From Nitrospirota bacterium (lineage in GTDB: Bacteria > Nitrospirota > Thermodesulfovibrionia > Thermodesulfovibrionales > JdFR-88), in the NCBI GenBank assembly GCA_021819985.1, contig JAKAEG010000068.1, positions 1 to 11,479 on the forward strand: a DNA stretch of 11,479 bases, given 5' to 3'. The notes below the pieces were generated by a model that saw nothing but the letters and a program-made list of their open reading frames with translations, was not told the origin of the DNA and searched no databases. Both the position numbers and the translations under genes were made by a program. Positions 5,296 through 11,479 of the stretch are shown one piece after another. Every line of letters begins with the position of its first letter. The stretch's first letter is position 1.

Positions 5296-7710
5296 CTAAT
5301 CATCTCCTTGCCCCAGCCGGCCCCAGGTCCATTCCCTTATTTCCGGCATGTCCTCGCCGTATTTAGCTATATATTCCTTATGCTCGATGAGCTTGTCCCG
5401 GATGTATTGCTTGGTGTAGGCCGCCATGTGCCCCAGCTTGGGGACGCGGTCTATCACGTCGGCAACCAGATGGAAACGGTCCAGGTCGTTTCTTACGGCC
5501 ATATCGAAGGGCGTGGTCGTGGTGCCTTCCTCCTTATATCCGCGCACGTGGATATTTTTGTGGTTAGTCCTGCGATATGTAAGCCGGTGTATAAGCCATG
5601 GATAGCCATGATAGGCGAAGATAACGGGCTTGTCCCTGGTGAACAGGACATCGAAATCCCGGTCGGACAAGCCGTGCGGGTGTTCCTCCCTGGGCTGTAA
5701 CGTCATCAGGTCCACTACGTTTATCACCCGCATCCTAAGGTCCGGTGCGTGCGTGCGCAACAGCTCCACGGCCGCAAGCGTCTCAAGCGTGGGGACGTCC
5801 CCGGCGCACGCCATCACCACATCCGGGGCCTGCCCCCTGTCATTGCTCGCCCATTCCCAAATGCCGATGCCCGCAGTGCAGTGCTTGACGGCGGACTCCA
5901 TATCCAGCCACTGGGGCTGGGGCTGTTTGCCCGCGACTATCACGTTTATGAGATCCCGGCTTCTTAAGCAGTGGTCGGTCACGGAAAGCAATGTGTTTGC
6001 GTCTGGCGGGAAGTACACCCGCACTATGCCGGCCTTTTTGTTTACGACGTGGTCTATGAACCCTGGGTCCTGGTGGGAAAAGCCGTTGTGGTCCTGCCGC
6101 CAAACGTGGGATGTAAGCAGATAATTCAAGGAGGCGATAGAACGCCTCCAGGTCAGATTTTTTGACACCTTCAACCATTTGGCGTGCTGGTTGAACATTG
6201 AATCCACTATATGGATAAAGGCCTCGTAACAGGAGAAAAACCCGTGCCGTCCGGTGAGCAGGTACCCTTCGAGCCAGCCTTGGCAGGTATGTTCGCTTAG
6301 TATCTCCATGACCCTTCCATTGGGCGAAAGATGCACATCCTCAGGGTAAATATCAGTCATCCATGCCCGGTCCGTGACCTCAAACAGCGCGTCCAGCCTG
6401 TTTGAGGCCGTCTCGTCAGGCCCCATCACCCTGAAATTCCTGTCGCTCTCATTTAGACGCATAATGTCCCTGAGAAAGGTTCCTGTCACCCTGGTGGCCT
6501 CGGCATTGGTCTGCCCGGGAGCGGGCACGTTTACGGCGTAATCCCTGAAGTCGGGCATTTTTAAAGTTTTAAGCAGGAGTCCGCCGTTTGCATGAGGGTT
6601 TGATCCCATGCGCCTGTTGCCCTTTGGGGCCAGCTCAGCCAGCTCCGGCATGAGTTTTCCGTCTTTATCGAAAAGCTCCCAGGGCTTGTAGCTTTTCATC
6701 CATTCCTCTAATAATTTCAAATGGCCAGGCTTGGTAACATCCGTGATCGGGACCTGGTGGGAACGCCAAAAACCCTCGGTCTTAAGGCCGTCCACCTCCT
6801 TTGGGCCGGTCCAGCCCTTTGGCGTCCTGAAGACGATCATAGGCCAGCGGGCGCGCGTAGGTATTCCGCTTTTTCGCGCCTTCTGCTGGATGTCTTTTAT
6901 CTCGTCAAAAACGATTTCAAGCGTTTCCGCCATCAGCTCATGCATCTCTTCCGGGTCGGAGCCCTCGACAAAGTGAGGTGTATACCCATAACCTTTAAAA
7001 AGATTTTCAAGCTCCCCATGGCTTATCCTGGCCAGGACCGTCGGGTTGGCTATCTTATATCCGTTCAGATGAAGTATGGGCAGCACCGCGCCGTCGTTTA
7101 CGGGGTTTAGAAATTTATTCGAGTGCCAGGCCGTCGCAAGAGGGCCGGTCTCCGCCTCGCCGTCTCCAACCACGCAAGCCGCGATAAGACCGGGATTGTC
7201 AAACACGGCCCCGAAGGCATGCGCAAGGGAATAACCCAGCTCGCCCCCTTCGTTAATGGAGCCGGGCGTTTCCGGCGCGGCATGGCTTGGAATGCCCCCC
7301 GGAAACGAGAACTGTTTGAAAAGTTTTTTCAGCCCGGCCTCATCCTGCGTGACCTCCGTGTAGATATCGCTATACGAGCCCTCAAGATACGTATTGGCCA
7401 GTATGCCCGGCGCGCCGTGCCCAGGGCCGGTTATGTAGATCATGTTCAGGTCCCCGGCCTTGATCATGCGGTTCAGATGCGCGTATATGAAATTGAGGCC
7501 AGGTGTTGTGCCCCAGTGGCCAAGGAGCCTGGGTTTTACGTCCTTCAGGGACAGGGGCTCTTTCAAAAGCGGATTGTCATACAAATATATCTGGCCCACT
7601 GAAAGATAGTTGGCCGCGCGCCAATAGGCGTCTATGAGCCTCATCTCCTCACTGGAGAGCGTTTTGATTTTTGTTTTTCCCTTTTCCTGTGCCTGACCAA
7701 CAGTTTTCAT
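5296..7710 (-). CDS. xfp: Phosphoketolase (xylulose-5-P / fructose-6-P)
   Basis: A cytoplasmic thiamine-diphosphate enzyme that cleaves xylulose-5-phosphate (and, in many homologs, fructose-6-phosphate) with phosphate to give acetyl-phosphate plus glyceraldehyde-3-P or erythrose-4-P. The 804 aa match the family (~790-825). Signatures: [20 protein letters not shown] (62-81), [10 protein letters not shown] (93-102), [20 protein letters not shown] (136-155), and the ThDP/Mg motif [19 protein letters not shown] (182-200) with NGYKIANPT shortly after. C-terminal family stretches such as [16 protein letters not shown] and [19 protein letters not shown] are also clear. Substrate preference cannot be decided by eye. 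The ATG has a good ribosome-binding site, GGAGG on the minus strand (7719-7723), 8 bases away. It is the first gene of a two-gene unit with acetate kinase, so acetyl-phosphate is turned directly into ATP and acetate without phosphotransacetylase. Confidence 0.96.
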   Translation of the reverse strand: MKTVGQAQEKGKTKIKTLSSEEMRLIDAYWRAANYLSVGQIYLYDNPLLKEPLSLKDVKPRLLGHWGTTPGLNFIYAHLNRMIKAGDLNMIYITGPGHGAPGILANTYLEGSYSDIYTEVTQDEAGLKKLFKQFSFPGGIPSHAAPETPGSINEGGELGYSLAHAFGAVFDNPGLIAACVVGDGEAETGPLATAWHSNKFLNPVNDGAVLPILHLNGYKIANPTVLARISHGELENLFKGYGYTPHFVEGSDPEEMHELMAETLEIVFDEIKDIQQKARKSGIPTRARWPMIVFRTPKGWTGPKEVDGLKTEGFWRSHQVPITDVTKPGHLKLLEEWMKSYKPWELFDKDGKLMPELAELAPKGNRRMGSNPHANGGLLLKTLKMPDFRDYAVNVPAPGQTNAEATRVTGTFLRDIMRLNESDRNFRVMGPDETASNRLDALFEVTDRAWMTDIYPEDVHLSPNGRVMEILSEHTCQGWLEGYLLTGRHGFFSCYEAFIHIVDSMFNQHAKWLKVSKNLTWRRSIASLNYLLTSHVWRQDHNGFSHQDPGFIDHVVNKKAGIVRVYFPPDANTLLSVTDHCLRSRDLINVIVAGKQPQPQWLDMESAVKHCTAGIGIWEWASNDRGQAPDVVMACAGDVPTLETLAAVELLRTHAPDLRMRVINVVDLMTLQPREEHPHGLSDRDFDVLFTRDKPVIFAYHGYPWLIHRLTYRRTNHKNIHVRGYKEEGTTTTPFDMAVRNDLDRFHLVADVIDRVPKLGHMAAYTKQYIRDKLIEHKEYIAKYGEDMPEIREWTWGRLGQGDD

Positions 7711-7770
7711 GTATAAGGCCTCCGTTTCGAGATGGTTTATTCAGGAAGATTTTGGCTGTTAAAAATATAT

Positions 7771-7798
7771 ACCCTAGTGGGTCCATTTATCAATTATA
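7771..7798 (-). promoter_or_regulatory. Putative xfp promoter (-10) and adjacent ACCC-N4-GGGT operator-like dyad
   Basis: On the minus strand a perfect TATAAT lies at 7793-7798, about 83 bp upstream of the phosphoketolase start, with only a poor -35. Transcription would begin near 7786. Directly downstream, ACCCTAGTGGGT (7771-7782) is an inverted repeat ACCC/GGGT around TAGT, placed at about +5 to +16 where a repressor could block transcription. The flanking AT just before ACCC recalls CsoR-type TACCC-N4-GGGTA sites, but the right half (GGGTCC) is imperfect. Any regulator identity is speculation. Confidence 0.3.
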
Positions 7799-7864
7799 GA
7801 GCAGAAATTTTAATCTGGGGCACGAGTGTATTCGCGATCATATTATTGTAAGACTATTATTTTT

Positions 7865-7941
7865 CGTCATGCCCGAGTGTCTTAGTCGGGCATCCACTTT
7901 GACGTGCTTTAAAATGGATTCCCGCCTTCGCGGGAATGACG
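7865..7941. repeat. Twin-hairpin REP/MITE-like repeat, copy A (77 bp)
   Basis: Seen directly: the ends CGTCAT (7865-7870) and ATGACG (7936-7941) are inverted repeats. Inside are two hairpins: ATGCCCGA/TCGGGCAT (7869-7876 with 7886-7893, loop 9) and ATTCCCGC/GCGGGAAT (7918-7925 with 7930-7937, loop CTTC). The unit lies between the divergent phosphoketolase and murA genes. A related unit follows murA at 9301-9370. Dispersed repeats with GTCATTCCCG...CGGGAATGAC ends are known in many bacterial genomes; no transposase is encoded here, so it would be non-autonomous. Confidence 0.7.
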
Positions 7942-8005
7942 AACAAAGAAAAGCAGAAGGGTGAGGGTGTTTGGCGGTAAAAACAATATGTTATCCTAAA
8001 AGAAC

Positions 8006-9268
8006 ATGGAAAAACTGCGGATAAAAGGCGGCGCACCCCTGAAGGGCACGGTCACGATAAGCGGCTCTAAAAACGCGAGCCTTCCCATAATGACCGCTGC
8101 CATCCTTGCCGAAGGTAAAAGCGTTTTGCGGGGGGTCCCCGCCCTGAGGGACGTAAAAACCATGGGCGCACTGCTTGCCGGTATGGGCGCGCGGTTTGCC
8201 TTCGAGGATTCTTCTGATTCTTCCCTTGCGGAGATAGATACATCCGGCCTCAATAACCCGGTGGCCGTGTACGAGCTTGTGAAAACGATGCGTGCCTCCG
8301 TGCTTGTTCTTGGGCCGCTTGCGGCCAAACACGGCAGGGCGAAGGTCTCTTTGCCCGGGGGCTGCGCCATAGGTGCAAGGCCCATAAACATGCACCTGGC
8401 CGGACTTGAGAAGATGGGCGCATCCGTTGAGCTTGAGGGCGGTTATGTCCTCTTAAAAGCAAAAAGGCTCAAAGGTGCCTCGATCTATTTCGACGTCCCC
8501 ACCGTGACAGGCACCGAGAACCTTATGATGGCGGCCGCCCTGGCAAAAGGTGTGACCGTTCTGGAAAACGCCGCTCGCGAGCCAGAGGTCATAGACCTTG
8601 CCAACACTCTTGTCGAAATGGGGGCAAAGATAGAGGGCGCGGGGGGCAGTTTAATTGAGATAGAGGGTGTGGATGAGCTGAAACCCTTCAGCCACGACGT
8701 GATCCCCGACAGGATCGAGACAGCCACGTTTGCCGTCGGTGCGGCGATAACGGGCGGAGATATTTTAATAAAGAATGTAATTCCCGAGCACTTTGACGCC
8801 GTCTCGATAAAGCTTAGAGAGACGGGCGCCGAGGTCAAAAAAACACCCGCGGGCCTCAAGGTGAAAGGCCGCGGCAGGCCCGAATCCGTAAATATAACCA
8901 CAATGCCTTATCCGGGCTTCCCAACGGACGTGCAGGCCCAGTTCATGGCCCTCATGTGCATAGCCATGGGCACCAGCAGAATTAACGAGACCGTCTTTGA
9001 AAACCGGTTCATGCATGCCTCCGAACTGCAAAGGATGGGGGCCGAAATAGAGATCCAGGGCGGGATAGCCACCGTTAAAGGAGTGCCCGCCTTGAAAGGG
9101 GCAGAGGTGATGGCGACCGACCTCAGGGCCAGCGCCTCATTGGTGCTTGCCGCGCTTGCCGCAAAAGGCGAAAGCGTTGTGCATAGAATTTATCACCTAG
9201 ACAGGGGCTATGAGCAGATGGAGAAAAAACTTCTGGCACTTGGCGCCGATGTGCAAAGGATAAGCTAG
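8006..9268 (+). CDS. murA: UDP-N-acetylglucosamine 1-carboxyvinyltransferase (MurA)
   Basis: Transfers enolpyruvate from PEP to UDP-GlcNAc, the first committed step of peptidoglycan synthesis, in the cytoplasm; it is the target of fosfomycin. The 420 aa match the family (~417-420). Visible key residues: K22 in SGSKNAS (19-25), the active-site loop [13 protein letters not shown] (116-128) with catalytic C120 (so not the Cys-to-Asp fosfomycin-resistant form), D308 in [11 protein letters not shown] (302-312), R374 in TDLRAS, and R400 in [15 protein letters not shown] (235-242) is also typical. The ATG at 8006 aligns with the family N-terminus (MEKLRIKGG); the Shine-Dalgarno is weak (AAAAGAA, 7998-8004, immediately before it). 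The gene stands alone, bracketed by hairpin-rich repeats at 7865-7941 and 9301-9370, which may act on the mRNA ends. No clear terminator is seen after the stop. Confidence 0.97.
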   Translation: MEKLRIKGGAPLKGTVTISGSKNASLPIMTAAILAEGKSVLRGVPALRDVKTMGALLAGMGARFAFEDSSDSSLAEIDTSGLNNPVAVYELVKTMRASVLVLGPLAAKHGRAKVSLPGGCAIGARPINMHLAGLEKMGASVELEGGYVLLKAKRLKGASIYFDVPTVTGTENLMMAAALAKGVTVLENAAREPEVIDLANTLVEMGAKIEGAGGSLIEIEGVDELKPFSHDVIPDRIETATFAVGAAITGGDILIKNVIPEHFDAVSIKLRETGAEVKKTPAGLKVKGRGRPESVNITTMPYPGFPTDVQAQFMALMCIAMGTSRINETVFENRFMHASELQRMGAEIEIQGGIATVKGVPALKGAEVMATDLRASASLVLAALAAKGESVVHRIYHLDRGYEQMEKKLLALGADVQRIS

Positions 9269-9300
9269 ACATATTTCAAAAATTCTTTGCATTAATCTTT

Positions 9301-9370
9301 GTCATTCACGCAAGCGGAGCGCGTCGGGAATCCTTCTTTTTCGGAAAGATTCCGGACAAGCCGGAATGAC
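9301..9370. repeat. REP/MITE-like repeat, copy B (70 bp)
   Basis: Ends GTCATTC (9301-9307) and GAATGAC (9364-9370) are exact inverted repeats. The right half contains a hairpin ATTCCGG/CCGGAAT (9349-9355 with 9361-9367, loop ACAAG). The left half (9304-9331) can fold less perfectly, with ACGC and GCGT arms and an ATTC/GAAT base. End sequence, size and twin-hairpin layout match copy A at 7865-7941, while the interiors differ. It lies 32 bp after the murA stop and 88 bp before uvrC, so it could also serve as an mRNA 3'-end structure for murA. Confidence 0.65.
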
Positions 9371-9458
9371 AGCCAAAGGCGGTTTTATTTTAAAAGGTAA
9401 GATATTTTCCTCGCTTCAAAATCAAAAAGAGTAATTTTATTTTTTAACGGGGCAGAAA

Positions 9459-11279
9459 ATGGACGCGATAGAGGAAAAACTTAAAAAAACCCCCCGGCAA
9501 AACGGCGTTTATATCTTCAAGGATGAATCCGAAAAGGTCCTCTATGTAGGAAAGGCCAAAAGCCTGAGAAACCGCCTCAGAAGCTATTTCCAGGACGGCG
9601 CGGCCCTGGACGAGCGCAAACAGGGCATGGTGAAGAGGGTCCGCGATTTCTCTTATATCGTGACCGACAGCGAGCTGGAAGCCCTCATTCTCGAGGCCAA
9701 TCTGATAAAGCAGTACAAGCCCCCTTTTAACGTCATCTTACGGGACGATAAAAACTATCCATATCTGAAGCTCACCATAAATGAGCCCTGGCCCCGGCTG
9801 GAGGTGGTGAGGCGCATCGTGCGTGACGGGGCGCTCTATTTCGGCCCGTTCATACCGGCCAGCGCGATGTGGGAGACCCTGGCCTTTGTTCGCAGGCATT
9901 TCGGCCTGAGGCCCTGCCGTTACCGGCTGGATAAAAAAATGCGCCCCTGCTTGCAGCACCAGATGGGCAGATGCCCCGCGCCCTGCGACGGCAAGAGCAT
10001 ATCGCAGGAGGAATACGCAAAGACGGTTGGCGAGGTCAGGCTTTTTCTCGAGGGGAAAAAGCAGGGGCTTTTAAAAGAGCTTGAAATGAAAATGAAAAAA
10101 CTTGCCGAGGAAGAACTATTCGAGGACGCGGCGAGGCTTAGGGACCGCATAGAGGCGCTAAAAAGAGCGCTTGAGCAGCAGAAAGTTATCCAGCCGGGAT
10201 TTGGCGACATAGACGTTATCGGGTACGCCGTCAATGGCGGAAGGCTGGCCTTCCAGGTATTTTTCATAAGACGGGGCTTGATGATAGGGGCCAAGGATTT
10301 TTACCTCCCGCATAATTTAGCTGCGGGGGGGCAGATGCCGCCGGAAGAACTTCTGGCGGGTTTCATGGAGAATTTCTACGCCAAGGAGATAATTCCCCCG
10401 GCGGAAGTGCTCGTCCGGACAAAACCCCAGGACGCGGTCGCCCTCGAGGCCTGGCTTTCTGAAAAAAAGCAGGGCAGGGTAAAGATACTCGTGCCCTTGC
10501 GCGGGAAAAAAGAAGACCTCCTCGGTATGGCCGAGCGGAACGCGGTGGAGGTCCTGAAGGCAAGGGCGGCCTCACCGGAACAAAAGACGCTTGAGACCCT
10601 GAAGGAAAGATTTTATCTGAGAAAGGCGCCGGCCAGCATCGGGGCATTCGATATATCCACTACGCACGGAGCGCAGCCTGTGGGCGGGTTCGTATTCTGG
10701 GCGGACGGGGAGTTCAGGAAGGATTTTTACAGGCATGTAAAAATAAAGACTGTCCCCGGCGGCAAGATGGACGACTACGCGATGATGGAGGAGACGGTTT
10801 CCAGGGTGCTTGCCGATCTGGCGGATGCGGGGCCGGAGCTTGTGGTTATAGACGGCGGAAAAGGACAGCTCGAATCCGCCATGAAGGCCGTTTACGGACT
10901 ATCCACCCCGCCCGCGGCCGGCGTGATCGCGGTCGCCAAGAACCCGGACCGGGTATTTACCACGCGCACGGAGCTTCCCGTCAACATAGAGGACGGAAGC
11001 CCCTCCTCGCTTCTTTTAAAGAGGATACGGGACGAGGTGCACCGGTTTTCCATCGGTTTTCATAAAAAGCTCCGGGGGAAAGACATGCTTTCCTCCCCTT
11101 TGGAATCGGTGAAAGGCATAGGAAGACATAAGCGGTTTGAGCTTTTAAAGCAGTTCGGGAGCCTTGAGGCCATCAGGCAGGCTGACGAGCAGGATATCGC
11201 AAAGGTGCCGGGCATAGGCCCGGAACTTGCCCGGGTGATCAAAAACACGCTCTACGGACAGAAAAATGTGCTAGAATGA
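9459..11279 (+). CDS. uvrC: UvrABC excinuclease subunit C
   Basis: The nuclease of nucleotide excision repair: it joins the UvrB-DNA complex and cuts on both sides of the lesion. The 606 aa match the family (~600). Domains in order: an N-terminal GIY-YIG nuclease, with GVYIFK (16-21) and VLYVGKAKSLRNRLRSYF (27-44); a four-cysteine cluster C153, C164, C172, C176 (RPC-x10-C-x7-C-x3-C), placed as in UvrC proteins that bind [4Fe-4S]; a UVR domain for UvrB contact (EEELFEDAARLRDRIEALKR, about 216-235); an RNase H-like C-terminal nuclease (IGAFDIS, LVVIDGGKGQLESA); and tandem helix-hairpin-helix motifs (SVKGIGRHKR and KVPGIGPELARVI). The ATG has a modest ribosome-binding site in GGGGCAG (9449-9455). 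The stop overlaps the ATG of the next gene (ATGA), so the two are co-transcribed and coupled. Nothing appears truncated. Confidence 0.97.
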   Translation: MDAIEEKLKKTPRQNGVYIFKDESEKVLYVGKAKSLRNRLRSYFQDGAALDERKQGMVKRVRDFSYIVTDSELEALILEANLIKQYKPPFNVILRDDKNYPYLKLTINEPWPRLEVVRRIVRDGALYFGPFIPASAMWETLAFVRRHFGLRPCRYRLDKKMRPCLQHQMGRCPAPCDGKSISQEEYAKTVGEVRLFLEGKKQGLLKELEMKMKKLAEEELFEDAARLRDRIEALKRALEQQKVIQPGFGDIDVIGYAVNGGRLAFQVFFIRRGLMIGAKDFYLPHNLAAGGQMPPEELLAGFMENFYAKEIIPPAEVLVRTKPQDAVALEAWLSEKKQGRVKILVPLRGKKEDLLGMAERNAVEVLKARAASPEQKTLETLKERFYLRKAPASIGAFDISTTHGAQPVGGFVFWADGEFRKDFYRHVKIKTVPGGKMDDYAMMEETVSRVLADLADAGPELVVIDGGKGQLESAMKAVYGLSTPPAAGVIAVAKNPDRVFTTRTELPVNIEDGSPSSLLLKRIRDEVHRFSIGFHKKLRGKDMLSSPLESVKGIGRHKRFELLKQFGSLEAIRQADEQDIAKVPGIGPELARVIKNTLYGQKNVLE

Positions 11280-11479
11280 CACCGGTGAAACGCTCATCGA
11301 TAATACTGCTTGCGGTCTTCGCAATTCTTTTCTCTTTTATATCCGTCTCTTATGCCGCGTACCGGATAATCCTTAAAAACGGTTCGGTTATCGAGGGTAT
11401 CGGCTCTTATGAGCGCTCGGACGGGCAGATAGAGTTCAGCCTTGGGGGAGGGACGGTAGGCATACAGGTTAAAGACATC
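11276..11479 (+). CDS. Secreted hypothetical protein, 5' part (runs off the window)
   Basis: Missed by an ORF finder because it is cut by the window edge. It reads 68 codons from ATG 11276 to the last base with no stop. The first four bases overlap the end of uvrC (ATGA), a typical coupled start. Residues 1-27 form a signal peptide: positive MTPVKR, a hydrophobic core (about 9-22), then SVSYA with probable signal peptidase I cleavage at A27. No lipobox Cys is present. The mature part begins AYRIILKNGSVIEGIGSYER and continues through GQIEFSLGGGTVGIQVKDI, a beta-strand-rich pattern (LKNG...GGTVGI) that I associate with small periplasmic proteins of unknown role in environmental Proteobacteria-like and Nitrospirota-like genomes. 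The function is unknown, and its link to uvrC may be only positional. Confidence 0.75.
   Translation, partial: MTPVKRSSIILLAVFAILFSFISVSYAAYRIILKNGSVIEGIGSYERSDGQIEFSLGGGTVGIQVKDI

Noticed and set aside
7123..7602. Plus-strand frames of up to 164 codons inside phosphoketolase (also 5308-5700, 5630-6124, 6721-7110)
   Set aside because: All are opposite a strongly conserved ThDP enzyme and have shadow-like sequence.
7971..7997. Sigma-70 promoter for murA (TTGGCG with TATCCT)
   Set aside because: The spacing is 15 bp and both hexamers are weak; not distinguishable from chance.

Overview
The window reads as ordinary chromosomal DNA from an environmental Gram-negative bacterium. It has a MurA, a Rep-like UvrD-family helicase, TTG as well as ATG starts, and a fused-PutA remnant of the type common in Desulfobacterota, Nitrospirota and related lineages. 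The assignment to such a lineage is an inference from protein character, not a search result. No CRISPR array, tRNA, rRNA, prophage or transposase is visible.

Layout from left to right. (1) A short heptamer repeat (37-71) precedes a Rep/UvrD-family helicase (154-2235, +). (2) A small cluster follows: an in-frame, internally deleted remnant of a fused proline dehydrogenase / P5C dehydrogenase (2329-2664) whose stop overlaps the start of a LysE-family exporter (2664-3308). (3) After an AT-rich gap with a 16-bp tandem repeat comes a small SAM-dependent methyltransferase of the phospholipid N-methyltransferase / rRNA dimethylase-like type (3451-4053). Its 3' end overlaps the convergent acetate kinase gene by 8 bp. 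(4) On the minus strand, phosphoketolase (5296-7710) and acetate kinase (4046-5266) form a two-gene unit. (5) On the plus strand, murA (8006-9268) is bracketed by two hairpin-rich repeats with GTCAT/ATGAC-type ends. It is followed by uvrC (9459-11279) and the start of a secreted protein gene (11276 to the window edge) that overlaps uvrC by 4 bp.

How the genes work together. Phosphoketolase splits xylulose-5-P (and/or fructose-6-P) to acetyl-phosphate, and AckA turns acetyl-phosphate into acetate plus ATP, so this pair is a self-contained sugar-phosphate-to-acetate module. The Rep-like helicase and UvrC both belong to DNA replication/repair but sit in separate units. MurA makes the first committed peptidoglycan precursor.

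The most unusual thing seen is the PutA remnant. It keeps its ribosome-binding site, start, N-terminal ~47 residues, C-terminal ~60 residues and stop, but has lost almost the whole of both catalytic domains in one in-frame deletion. I do not see a convincing undescribed multi-gene system here; the remaining oddities are repeats and regulatory-looking palindromes.
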